47,805 nucleotides of DNA. Origin: Haplomitrium mnioides. Lineage: Eukaryota > Marchantiophyta > Haplomitriopsida > Calobryales. The position numbers were made by a program, and so were the translations under genes. Positions 10,391-20,639 of the stretch are shown here, piece after piece (positions within the stretch are counted from its first letter, which is position 1; every line of letters begins with the position of its first letter). The notes below the pieces were generated by a model. That model searched no databases and was not told the origin of the DNA. It worked only from the letters and a program-made list of their open reading frames with translations. The DNA is taken from assembly GCA_049999725.1 (NCBI GenBank), contig JBNGIS010017237.1, positions 1-47,805 of the forward strand, given 5' to 3'.

Positions 10391-11764
10391 CTTTGTCGGA
10401 CTCCAAGACGGATTTTTCTTGCAATGATTTTATTTCTTTGCATGTTTCACAAATAGCAAATCTATTGCATGTTGGAATTTTTAAATTTGGGAAATGAGTT
10501 CTCCAATGTTTTGTGAAACCCAAGAAACTAAGAATACAATGGGGATCTTTCTCTTTCAAATAAGTTGTATAGTAGTCATAAACTTCTCATTTTGTAAAAT
10601 TATCTGGCAAGTTATAAACTTTACAAGTGGGGATTCTCTTGCAGTATCCTTGAAAAAACTGTCCATCCACTCAGGCACAAATGCTCCTTTAGCGGATAAT
10701 TCTCTTTTTCCAAAAATGCCTCTAGGATCTCCGTTTTTGAGATTTTGAGTTCTTTGGATTCCATCATTCCCTACTGATAATATTAACTTAAAGGCTCTTC
10801 TACATACAACAATACCACCAGGCAAAGTAAATTGATCAACATCAGAGTCTTTTCTTGGTATTCTCCACTGTAGTGTGATATTTTGATTCTTGATGTTTTG
10901 TCGAAAATACATTTCTCCTACAATTTTCAAAAAATCTGTCTTGCACAACAACAAGCAATTATTTCAACAACATGAAATTCTCTTCAATTTAGAAATTGAC
11001 ATTGGATCGAGTTTTTTCTTCACAAAGCTCTCGTCAAGATGAACCTTCCGCAAAGAATTTTCACGTAAGGTGTTTACCCATTTGGGTTTTGGCCCAGACA
11101 AAGAACTCTTAAGTTGTAATGGTTGATTTGGTCTATAGACAAATCTAGCAATGAGAGACAATTCATCGTCCTAAAGATCTTGATCATCATCATAAACATT
11201 GTTTGTTTCTTCGCAAAACGTTTTCAAAGGATGAGGTGCTCCTTGAGGATTGGGAGAGCTGCACCATTTTGAAACTAAATCTTGATCAACATCTTGATTA
11301 TTATGAATTTTTTTTTGTAACATGATTGGTGCTCTTGGCGATAAATCCAACGAAATATTGATTGATTGAGACTCTTTGGTAGAATCATTTCCCAAACTAT
11401 TGTCTAAAGACTCTTCCAAAACAAATTTAGTATGTTTGAGATTTCCCAATCTCATTGCAAGGAAAAGCTTCAATTGAAATCACTTATTTTTTGAGTGGTG
11501 CTATCGAGGACAAGGATTCATCTCCAAAATTGAAACCGTCCACAGATTGTATTTTTTGTGTTTTGAACAAACATACTTTGATCATGAATGTCGAGGTCTC
11601 CCTGAGATGAGGACAAAGAGAGGTCCATAACCGTATGGAAATTCTGAGTTGAATGTCTTTTTGTTGATTTGTTAGAGTAGTCTAACGAAAGATTCAACTT
11701 TGACCGCTTGATCGGAAACAAAGATCTTGTGCTTGCAGAAGTTTGTTTCTTGAATTCTCTATGA

Positions 11765-11905
11765 GCATAGACTCCCTCTTTGATCATTTGCGCACAAGTT
11801 GTTCACTCCTTAATCTTATGTGCAGATTAGGTTCACTCCTTGACCCTATGCGCATATAGGTTTTAGTCTCTGATTCTATACACGCATAGGGTTCACCTTC
11901 TCGAA
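11765..11905. repeat. Four eroded GCGC-type near-palindromes in gene A's N-terminal exon
   Basis: Motifs of the CTATGCGCATATAGG type recur about every 35-40 bp (near 11787, 11818, 11848 and 11878) and are translated as part of gene A on the minus strand, giving a loosely repeated Ser-Glu-Pro peptide. The same motif family is found in introns and flanks, so it appears to have invaded or expanded in this element without regard to coding. Confidence 0.55.
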
Positions 11906-12113
11906 CTTCTCGAGTAGAGCTATTTGATTCAACAAAAGCCACCTTTTTTCCCAATATACTCGCCATCACACTTGACACTTTTGGTAGACCATTGCTTACC
12001 TCTAAAGAATTGTGGTTTGAAAAAATCTCAACTTGTTTGTCAAAAGTAATACTTTTTTGTGAAGATTAATCTTGGAATTCCAACCTCTTCTTGTCTTTAA
12101 AAACTCCAGCCAT

Positions 12114-12569
12114 TAATAAATCTCACTAAAAATGAACTATTTGAAGAAACAATTTTAACAAATATTGTCAATGTCTTACAGCCTACCTAAAATATGTGTT
12201 TTTAAGGAAATTTCCACAAAATGACAAAATAGGGAATTTTTTGTGAAGAAAATGAAAAAAAATTGGAAAGATGAAAACGAGCAATGTTTTATATACTAAC
12301 TTTTTTTTGGCACCACGCAAACCTATGTGTCAAAAAGTTTGTGAGTCATTTTTTAACGGGAAAAGGCATTTTTTGAAATCTATATATAAAAGAAGTGTTA
12401 GTGGAAAGTTTCTTTTCATTGTCGCCAGTTCACTTTCTAGTTTTTGTTTTCTTGTCATTCATGTTTTTGCATTTCCTTGTTTTTTTCTATTTTCAACGGT
12501 TCGATTTTTTGAAACTTTTGTTCATAGGATTCTTTTCCTCAAATTCTACAAGCTTTCAATTTCTGGAAA
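12114..12569. promoter_or_regulatory. Shared head-to-head promoter region of genes A and B
   Basis: The 456 bp between the two start codons is AT-rich. A good TATA box for gene B, TATATATAAA, is at 12381-12390. The block 12250-12560 aligns, inverted, with 47529-47805 upstream of the second B copy; both contain GTTTGCGTGGTGCC or GTTTGTATAGTGAC plus GTTAG in matching positions. This shows that it belongs to the mobile unit. Confidence 0.55.
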
Positions 12570-12959
12570 ATGGTATCACAAGTCAATATTTCCATACCTC
12601 CTCAACCAAAGCCTTATAGATATTTGGATATCATCAAGACTCTTGAGCCCAAAAAATTAGACTATGATTGGCTTGTAAATTGTAGATCCTTGGAAGATTC
12701 TGCTCAACACCTTTACCTTTTTGTTGGGGAAGGTGAGAAATTCAACCTGGGCCTTGTTGTCCAAATCACAATAATAAGAGAGCTAGCAAGCCCACATTGG
12801 GCTGCTTGTATAGTCCCGGGATGCCATTACCCTGCACAAGGCATCTCGCAAACGATTTGCATTTTTCGAGATGAAGGAGAGGGATATTTTTGCCAAGCTT
12901 CTTCATACGGCAAAGGAAGACGACAAGGTAAGATTTGAAAACCCTTTCTCATTAGTTTT

Positions 12960-13553
12960 CTTTCTTGACTTACTCAAAACCCTATTGTAACGGTCACTAA
13001 CTTTAGTAAGCCATAGCTCAAAATAATGTCAACTATGTCTAGAAAGCTATTACTAAGTTAGAGTAGCAAAAAGCAATTGCTATTATAGAGAGATGGACAC
13101 GTGGCACGAGGAGAGAAAGTCAACGAATTAAAGTGAAAGAGGGAGTCTAGATAGACTACTTTAGAAGAGGATGAGGACACGTGGCAAGCGGAGAATTAAA
13201 GTAAAGAGAAGGTTCTAAAGATAAGAACACGTGGCAGAAGGAGAACTAAAGAGATGGAAGGTTCTAAAGATAAGGACACGTGGCAGAAGGAGAACAAAAG
13301 TAAAGGGTGGTCCAATTAGAGAGAGAGAGAAAAGAGGGGTCCAATTAGAAGAGGATAGAAAAGGAACCAATGGGGTTCCTCCACCTATGTAAGCAAAGTG
13401 CTTTCTCTCAAGTATATAAAGAAGGGAGAGTGCCTTGTTTGGCATCTCTTACCTTGTGGGTTTTCCAAGTTCTTTGTGCGCTTCTCTTGTGCTAACTTGT
13501 ATGTGTTGTATTTGTACTAACTTATGTGTGTAATGTGGGTGTGTAGTGTTACA
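12960..13553 (+). mobile_element. Solo LTR or LTR fragment inside gene B's first intron
   Basis: It aligns by eye with the LTR at 1421-2047 (inverse orientation) and ends in the same TTACA at about 13553. It has a clear U3 with four CACGTGGC boxes, a TATATAAA box at 13413-13420 and a C/T-rich start region. No PBS or polypurine tract adjoins it, so it is a solo LTR or fragment. The left border is not sharp. Confidence 0.65.
13098..13284 (+). promoter_or_regulatory. Four CACGTGGC (G-box/ABRE) elements in the LTR
   Basis: CACGTGGC occurs at 13098-13105, 13178-13185, 13228-13235 and 13277-13284, each within a repeated ACACGTGGCA context, 130 to 315 bp upstream of the TATA box at 13413. Such clusters bind bZIP factors of the ABF/GBF type in plants. 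Their presence in an LTR suggests ABA- or stress-linked transcription; that is an inference. Confidence 0.7.
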
Positions 13554-13660
13554 CCTATGGGCACATGGACTTGGGAGTCCATGCGGGCATGGAACTTGGA
13601 GTTCTTACGTGCTTGGACTTGTCAGTCCATGGGCACATAGAGTTCTGAGTAAGTTTTTCT
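13554..13660. repeat. CCATGCGCGCATGG-type motif array in gene B's intron
   Basis: Three or four units of about 30 bp, each with a GGGCACATGG- or GCGGGCATGG-like near-palindrome flanked by GACTT or AGTCC. The array begins directly after the LTR end. Confidence 0.6.
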
Positions 13661-15324
13661 AAGACTGAACATTAAATACAATTCTCTTCTTTGTAAACAT
13701 ATGGAGACTTTCTATTTAATATGTTTGATACTTTTTTTTTTTGGTTTTCCAGCTCACTCAATATTTGGTGGACTTTGTGGATGGCTACCCTCACACGAAG
13801 CGCATTGAGCAAGATTTTATTAAGATGGCAATCAGCATCAAACTACTAAAGCCCAAGCAGGGCGTCCACATTCCGCAACTTGTGCCATATCTTAGCGTGA
13901 CAACCATGTCAACTGAAGCAATGCCAAGAACATCTACTGCAAAAAAGAGAAAAGAAATGGAGCAAATAGAGGCTCCAAAAAAGAAGAAACAGGCTGTCAC
14001 AAAGGAAAAACATGTGTCATCTCCAATTATTGAGGAGGAGCCAGCACCTTCCCAATCTCTAACAAAGTCTTCTTCTAATGCCCCCTCGTCTTTATCACCA
14101 AAAAGCTTAGGGGAGGAATCTGAACCAGAGCTAGTTCAAGTTCCAAAATCAAGAGTGAAAAGGCAATCGCACAAGGGATTGCGAACATTCCAAGAATATG
14201 AGTAGGTGGATCCTCAAACAATGTTCGAGGAAGATAAAAATAAAATCAAGGAGTCTTCAATCCAGCCATGCAGAGTCCGAGAGAAAACGATTACTATTAG
14301 GCTAGAAAATTTAAATCTTTTGAAACTTGGAATGGATAATTTGGGGCCGTTCCAGATTAGAAGGTTGAATGAAGACTTTGTTGAGCTTTTGGCGCAAAGA
14401 ATGCTCACAAAAAAAAAATATGAGCACAGTTTTTTTATTGTTGTTGACCACCTCAAGTGCAGGCTGAAGGATAAGTCAGAGTTTGATATAAGGAACCTTG
14501 ACAAGTATTGGAATGAGATTGCAAGAGGCAATCACAGTGTTGTAGCTTCTCATTACAAGATACAAAGCAAAGAATCTCATGCTTTTGGTCTGCAATTGCT
14601 ATGTTTAAGTGGGTCTAACACCAACAAAGGCCCATATTTTTGCAACTAATGACAACTACAACCAAAAATACAAGTTGGAAATGACCTCCATTCAAAAGGT
14701 CGAATATTGGCATCAGAGGTTTCTGGAGAGTGGGATGGTGTCATCTCAAAAATTGAAAAGAGAGCTAGTGCTAAAGATCTTGGAGATCAAGCCCAAGTTG
14801 ACTCATGAAAAGATAGCCACTTCTCAAGACAGCTGGTTCCAGCTAGTGTTCTGAAGTGGAGAGCTCTGGGATTTACAACAGAGCATTTTTTCTATGTGGG
14901 AGAAGAATACAGTGAAGAGCCAAAAGCCAAAGGCCAAAGGATCACAAAAAATGGAGGACATGAAGTGGACACCTTAGAGGTCCTTTCAGGGTCTTGTTGA
15001 CAAAGTAAAAATATCAGTTCTGAAACGGGTGGAAGTCGGAGAGCTTTCAATGGAAGAAATATCTCGCGAGGCAGAAAGACATAAAGTTTTGGCAGTTATA
15101 ATGAAATCTTTATGCTCTGAAGTTTACTGCAATAGTTGAGAAGAAGCAAGAGAGGAGTACCCTCTCCACATTGAGGAGTCAAAGATGGCTGCGTTTTACT
15201 CTAGTTTTGAGAAGCTTTTGGTAAGTTTGTTTTTCCACTCTAGATTTATTTATCTAGAGTTGCATTGAATTCATTGTAGATTGTGTTTTGTTAAAATGAA
15301 AATCATTTTGAGTCTTTAGTTTGT

Positions 15325-15560
15325 CGCACAAGGGCTTGAAGTCCCTGAGCGCTTGGACACAATGTCCATGCGCATATGGAATTTGAAGTTCATGCGCACA
15401 TATATTTGGAAGTCCTAGCGCACATGGACTTCTAAGTCCGAACGCCAAGACTTCTATGTCCATGCACCTATAGACATAGTGTCCAAGCGCATAGTTACTT
15501 CAAGTCCCTACGTGCATGGGCTTCAATGTCCATGCGAGCATGGACTTTAAAGTCAATCTT
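15325..15560. repeat. Array of about eight near-palindromic CCATGCGCACATGG units
   Basis: Units of about 28-30 bp read like AAGTCCATGCGCATATGGA and AAGTCCTAGCGCACATGGA, so the repeat is a string of imperfect palindromes joined by AAGTC/GACTT. It lies between gene B's central exons and its last exon, and is probably intronic. CpG sites are concentrated here compared with the AT-rich surroundings. Confidence 0.75.
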
Positions 15561-16006
15561 AGTTTTACCACTAGGGTCTTTGCTCAAATTGTCTTCTTCT
15601 CTAAAGTGTAAACATTTTTTTGTTGTCTCCTCTAATTTTGTTTTGTTTTTGCTATGTGCAGGGGGACAAAATGTTTAAATGGTAGCTTGCCAAAAAATTG
15701 ATGGCATCTGCAAAAGGGAGAAAAAGATTGGGAGTCAAAGAAGCCCCAGATGATCAAGACCAGCCCCTAACACTTGTTTCAAACCCTCATGCTTTTCTGC
15801 TTCATTGCCAGAAAGCTAAAGAGTGGAAATCAAGGCAGCGAAATGATGTGGTTGCCCTTCCAACTGATGGATTTCTAATAGATGAAGATGAGGACTTACT
15901 GCCCTTCGTTGATGGACTCAATGTGGCATATTTCTAAGCCATGAAAGAGTTGATGTAATTTTTCTAGAGTTGATAGTAACATCAAAGTGATGTAATTTTT
16001 CTACAT

Positions 16007-16012
16007 AATAAA
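16007..16012 (+). terminator. AATAAA polyadenylation signal of gene B
   Basis: AATAAA in TACATAATAAAGTATTTTC, 70 bp after gene B's last codon. The second copy has AATAAA in a matching context on the minus strand at 45801-45806. Confidence 0.6.
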
Positions 16013-16807
16013 GTATTTTCTTTACAAAATTTAATTTGCTGAAGTTTCAATCTTGCTACACTCCCAATCCATTTGAAGTCTATTCAACATGATTCAATTT
16101 GTTGTGCAAAATGGTTTTTGAACAAAACGTGTTGATTTTTATTTAAATTAGCAATAAAGTCTATGTTGGCATGGAAGTTCGCTTTCCTTTTTTATTTTCT
16201 GTTTCTTCTTAGATGGCCTTCTACATTCTTTGCTTCCAATTACTTAGTAATCCATGCTCACTTCAGTTGTCCATGCCCGCATGGGCTTCAATTTTTCAAG
16301 CTTGAGTTAGTTGTAGTTCTTCTTGCACGCATGGATCTTTCATACAATGTGTGCCTGTACTTGGGCCTCAGTTATCCATGTGCGCATAGGCTTAAGTAAT
16401 CTTTTCACAATTTTTCTTTAACAATCCTCTTGCACCAACACTTTAGGATTCTACATGAAAATAATTTTGATAAAATTTTAAAGTTTTTATAAGTTTTGCA
16501 AATTTTTGCAATCATTGTTAGTTTTCAAAATGTTTAACAACAAATTTCATGTTTTGTTTATATATATTTTGCTTGAGGATACTCATGCTTTTGAAAGATG
16601 AAATTATGAAAGCAATTTTTGTAAAATGCTTATAAGAAGATTTGTTTTTATCGCATTGTGCACTAAAAGTAATCCATTTTGATATATAAAATTACATTTG
16701 TTTTGCAAACAATATTACTAACGTCAAATTCATGATTTTGCATACTAAAATTTTGAAATTTTTTTTGCTAACGCCAATTGAAACAAGAACCCAATAGCGA
16801 TTCCTAG
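16013..16807. other. 3' flank of gene B, part of the A/B element
   Basis: No gene is seen. Scattered near-palindromes occur at about 16152-16172, 16270-16290, 16323-16333 and 16375-16395. The last 80 bp (AAGAACCCAATAGCGATTCCTAG...) match the flank of the second B copy, inverted, at 44869-44930. The homology therefore runs about 890 bp past the B coding region. Confidence 0.6.
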
Positions 16808-16825
16808 TTCAAAGTAGAGGTTGTT
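16808..16825 (+). repeat. B-end terminal inverted repeat of the first A/B element
   Basis: TTCAAAGTAGAGGTTGTT. Homology between the two B flanks stops at this point. The same 18 bases are found, inverted, at 44869-44886, and a related end lies at 44797-44814 (15 of 18 identical). Confidence 0.6.
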
Positions 16826-16909
16826 TGTTCTTAAAATAAAAATAACAGTCTTCATTTTAATCGTCAAACTATTCAAAATAAAAACATTACTATATTCATT
16901 CATGCTTGC

Positions 16910-17445
16910 TTAGTGCTGGGAAGCCCATGCACGTATGAGTTGTATAAAAGAATCTCAAAGACCAAATCCAAATGAGTAAGAACTCATAGTGACTCTAATA
17001 GAGTTCTTCAACCAAATGCCAATAAAGCAAGCAAACTCACAACAAGATAGCTCTAATAGAGTTATACAACTCAAGACCCAAGCTAAGACCAAGAGTCAAG
17101 CAAAAAGCCAAGCAACCAAAAAACCCAAGTGATTCAAGAAAAACTCTAGAATGAGGAGTAGGGCTATGAAACTCTTCTATTTATACAAGAGAAGAAGGTG
17201 TCATCCCTCCTTCTTTACTTACAAGTCACTCCCAATTCAACCCTAGAATTGATCACTTAGAAGTCACTTCTAATTTCAACCCTAAATGCTTTAAAAATAA
17301 CTTTGAAGGCAAGTAATCTTATCTCAATTCAACCCTAAAAGTGACCCTCTACCACTTCCTTCACTCCTCTCTCTTTTACTATAAATAACACGACATCATG
17401 TTTGTTCTATTACAAGTTGCTTAGTCTATGCATATAAGGATTCCT
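16910..17445 (-). mobile_element. Probable LTR of another family (minus orientation)
   Basis: On the minus strand the stretch shows three AGGGTTGAATT..AAGTGACTT repeats, then a TATA box (TATAAATAG, about 17180-17190), then a region typical of R-U5. It is flanked by near-palindromes at 16925-16945 and 17420-17480. I see no PBS or polypurine tract, so the assignment rests on promoter-like layout only. Confidence 0.35.
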
Positions 17446-17970
17446 AAGCAAAACTTGGAAACCCATGCACATATGGAGTGATGAAGGCTATGCATGGATG
17501 GACTTCGAATTAGAGTCTTAAGACCTCTGCAAGCATATGCTTTGACAAAAATTTATTTTTTATTTTATAGATTATTTATAGATTTAGAATGGTACAAAAT
17601 CTTTGTATGCATAAAGTATGAACTACTATTTTAGTTTGAAAATGTAATAATTTTAAAAGTTGTTTTAATTTTGAAACATTAGAGTATTCTCCAACCATAT
17701 TACAAGTTCACATGAAAAAAAAACACAATTTTTTTTGTCTTTTAATCAAATCTTATGGTTTATTTTTTCAAAAATTGATGAACTTCATTACAACTTACAT
17801 GCATGTATTTAATTTCCATCAAACAACTCATTAAAAATGTAAGAAAAAAAACAAGTGAAAAAACTTTAAAAAAATTTGCAAGAAAATACCCACGTTTTTA
17901 CTATATTTTGAGCATAAGATAATTGTTTTTTTTTGCCAAAAAAATAGTTCATGCTCTAAGTAGTACATTC
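17446..17970. other. AT-rich remnant, probably the A-side flank of a third A/B copy
   Basis: No gene is seen. From about 17850 the sequence aligns with 44690-44796: a T-run, then A-run, GTT.ATG, AGTA.ACAT and TGGTT occur in the same order. It ends in the terminal repeat at 17971-17992. Confidence 0.45.
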
Positions 17971-17992
17971 ATGGTTTATAGTAGTGGTTGTT
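17971..17992 (+). repeat. A-end terminal repeat, third copy
   Basis: The last 12 bases, GTAGTGGTTGTT, are identical to those of the A-end at 44803-44814. Over 22 bases 19 agree. This is an independent occurrence of the element end and argues against coincidence. Confidence 0.55.
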
Positions 17993-19623
17993 GGAGTATC
18001 TTTAGTTACAAAAAAAGGAGTACCATCAAGATCAAGTGAGTTTGGAGAATATAGAAAATGAGTTGGAAGGCTTGAGGAATGAGAAGCAAGATCTCTAACC
18101 GAATCAGATCCATATAAAAGAGTTGCACCATGAGCTTGAGAAGAAGGAAAAAGAATTAGAAACTCTAATGAAGAAGAGAGATAAGACCCTAGACTGTAAA
18201 AAAAAACCATTTAGAAAAACTTCAAGAAATAACATCTAGAATAGCAATATACTCGAGAGAAAGAGTTGGCTCATCTAGAGAAGGAATAACAAGAGAAGGT
18301 GGGAAAAATAGAGGAGTTTGTAGGAGAGCAAACAGAGACTCAAATCTAAGACAAATACTAGAAAAAAAAACAAAACAAACAACTCTAATGTGTCTCTACA
18401 AGGACACACGGTGGCGTATAAAGATGATACATTGTACTAAGTTAATGTTGTGATACTCAACTAATCAAAAGATTAAGTCAATCAAAGAGTTGCAACTCAA
18501 AGAGCTCTAAGACATATAAAAGAGAATCTAGACACTCAAAAAAAGATGAAGAATTTTAAGCAGATGTTTTAAAGGTAGAAGAGTTCAAGATCAAGGGAGG
18601 ACACAACAAGTGAGAATAGTAGAGACGAAGAATATGAGTAATAAGGTGAAGACGTTTGACAATAAGTGATTGATAGATTAAGATAATTAACCAATAATTA
18701 AGTGCCAGAGAAAACTAGATGTATGATGACTAAATGACAGAACTTGGGAAGTCGGAGAACTACATATTGAACGACTAAAAAATCTAGAACTCAAGAAGTC
18801 AATGAGCTAGATGTCAAAACATTACATAATAGAGAATTCAAAAGTCAGAGGACTAGATGTTGAACAACTTGATATCAATGGACTCAAGAAGTTAGAGGCC
18901 ATGATTAGGTTCATACAACTCAATGTCAGAGAGCTCCAAAAGTTGGGGGACTAGATATTGGACAATAATATGTGAGAGGATTAAGAAAAGTAGGAGAAAC
19001 AGAGCCAATGGACTCAATATAGATGGAGAACTTAGATGAGTTAAAGAAAGATATTCTATAGAAGATGTACTGGTGCAAGTAATAGTGTAAAGTAAGATAG
19101 ATGAGATGAGAGAGGAAGTAGAAGGTAGAAAAACAAAATAGGCAAACACAACAACAAAATCAAATAACATCAATGTTCAAAGCAGAGAGTGTAAGATGAA
19201 GTTCATGGGGAAAAAACAAAGAAGAATATTGAAAAAAAAATCATATAGAATGTACTAAAGGTAGTCATTTGTATTTGCAGATTGACACATCTTGTTATTA
19301 ATAGAATCATAAAATACAAAGTAGATTATAAAGAAAATGAAATTAGCAATGGGAGTCAACTAAATTGCAATCTAGCCAAGCAACATATGGATATTAAAAG
19401 GTAAATTATCAAAAGAAATTTGTGGAAGTCTTTAAGATGGAAGAAGAGAATTTTTCTAGAGTAAAGAAATGAGGTGTATTTATGAAGTCAAGTGTGATAA
19501 GTTTGGTGGATAGATTGAAGAGACGAGCTCAAGGTGCAAGAAAACTTCATGTAGGAGCGGACTATCACATCTGATAGAGTCAAACATAGAGGCTTGGACA
19601 TCACACCTAACAAATGTATTAAC
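17993..19623 (+). mobile_element. Decayed region with a coiled-coil-like frame and degenerate repeats, upstream of an LTR
   Basis: Between 18000 and 18600 the plus strand translates, with many stops, into Glu/Lys/Arg-rich coiled-coil-like sequence. Between about 18740 and 18960 a degenerate repeat of roughly 50-70 bp recurs (AAGTCAGAGGACTAGATGTTG, ACTCAAGAAGT). The region ends in a polypurine tract at 19624, so it is probably the 3' internal part of a Ty3-gypsy-like element. No diagnostic enzyme motif survives. Confidence 0.35.
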
Positions 19624-19634
19624 AAAGGAGGAGA
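19624..19634 (+). other. Polypurine tract
   Basis: AAAGGAGGAGA immediately before the putative LTR start (TGCAATGAGG). Confidence 0.5.
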
Positions 19635-19635
19635 T

Positions 19636-20521
19636 TGCAATGAGGAACTGGACTAAATGGTAATATCAATTATTGTCATCGATTGGAGTGTAAAGGCATA
19701 TAATAGTTGAGGCTATACAAGCTTTTGAATTGCATCAATGTTGGAGTAAATGTCTAAAGCAATTTTGTCATTGAGAGATGTTGTTGGTTACAATCTTGTA
19801 GTAGGTGGTGTAAGTGTGCATGGACAATAACATTACTAGATTAGTTATGTACAAAGTGGAGCTACATGGGATAGTGTGGATTTGGTACTAGTAGTTGAGA
19901 GAAATGTCTTCCAAAAATGGAAGTAAAACATATCATTTTTCTAAATCAAGGAAGCAAATGTTTGATTCATCCGAGTGACAATATATATATAGGGAAGTTG
20001 TCTCATGCAAAATAAAGTAAAGTAAGGATATGTATGTGCAAGTCTTGAACATTGTGAATACCATTGTATATATTCTAGATATTCATTAGCTCAATAATTG
20101 TTTGTATATATGAGACAATGATAACTTGTACATTCTTAAAATTGTAACATCTTGAGTGATTTGTTTGTATACTGAAGGTAGAAAGCAATTTATTTTGTAT
20201 ATTAAAGGTGTAGAGTAGAGAATCAAATTTAATACTTATCTCCATAGTAGTAAGAGTTGGTTGTATTTGGTATTTTTTGTGAGTAGAAGGTAGATTAGTG
20301 AAGTACAGTGTATGAATGGCCTAAGTTGAGAGCATTATGCTCTATATACAATGTCCCCAACCTCTTTTTCTGTATTATTTTTGGTGTAAGAGTGAGTTAA
20401 GGCAATGAAAGAAGGAGTAACTTTATTTTTTAGTGATCACGGTAGGACCAAATGGTTTTCTCACACAGAGAGTGAAACAATATGAGAGAAACCAAGTATT
20501 AAGTTGAGTTGGTGTATGTAA
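19636..20521 (+). mobile_element. LTR, about 886 bp, flanked by a PPT on the left and a PBS on the right
   Basis: It starts TGCAATGAGG after the polypurine tract. It has a TATA-like CTCTATATAC at about 20340-20349 and ends just before a PBS-like sequence at 20522-20533. A PPT on one side and a PBS on the other means that internal sequence lies on both sides of a single LTR, as in tandem elements sharing an LTR. Borders are inferred from those two sites only. Confidence 0.45.
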
Positions 20522-20533
20522 TAGTATCAAAGT
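20522..20533 (+). other. PBS-like sequence
   Basis: TAGTATCAAAGT compared with TGGTATCAGAGC: nine of twelve agree, and all three differences are G-to-A or C-to-T transitions. Confidence 0.5.
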
Positions 20534-20639
20534 AGAATTTCATCTATGGAAAAAGTTGCTTTATAGAAGTCAAAGAGATAGAAGAAAGCAATAAAGTGCT
20601 AAGTGATATTTCAATAAGCAAGACAACATATTAATACCA

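Larger units (their letters stand above)
8010..12113 (-). pseudogene. Gene A: DUF7869-like protein of the A/B element
   Basis: Reads on the minus strand from ATG at 12113, through an intron at about 10390-9544 (donor AAAG/GTAAC, acceptor GATGCAG), to about 8010. The N-terminal part is low-complexity. The middle has a GGIVVCRRAFKLI segment (about 10800), FTKHWRTHFP, and a Cys pair (CNRFAICETC). The C-terminal part has the conserved core LDNTTRENKN (9154-9183) and VGHAHDQID (9052-9078). That combination matches the DUF7869 family as I know it; the function is unproven, and an RNase-H-like nuclease is only a guess. There are several stops, for example TGA at 10587-10589 and TAG at 8139-8141, and at least two frameshifts. 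It diverges from gene B, and its 3' end is cut by the copia LTR. Confidence 0.65.
12570..15937 (+). pseudogene. Gene B: unrecognised protein of the A/B element
   Basis: Exon 1 starts MVSQVNISIP at 12570 and ends at 12927 (AAG/GTAAG). After an 825-bp intron, exon 2 starts at 13753 (CCAG/CTCACT) in phase. Exon 1 carries a frameshift and a TAG at 12811-12813; a second TAG is at 14203-14205 and a frameshift near 14600. The central part has a Lys-rich segment, then LGPFQIRRL (about 14341), ARGNHSVVA (14524-14550) and IQKVEYWHQRF (about 14691). The last exon has KGRKRLGVKEA and ends in DGLNVAYF at 15937. The GNHS loop recalls ParB-like folds, but that is only a guess. The second copy at 47.5 kb shares the start and end but lacks the middle. 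Confidence 0.6.

Noticed and set aside
15325-15560. CRISPR-like array (short repeats with spacers)
   Set aside because: The repeats are imperfect palindromes of varying length with no constant spacer size, in a eukaryotic intron. They are better described as a motif array.
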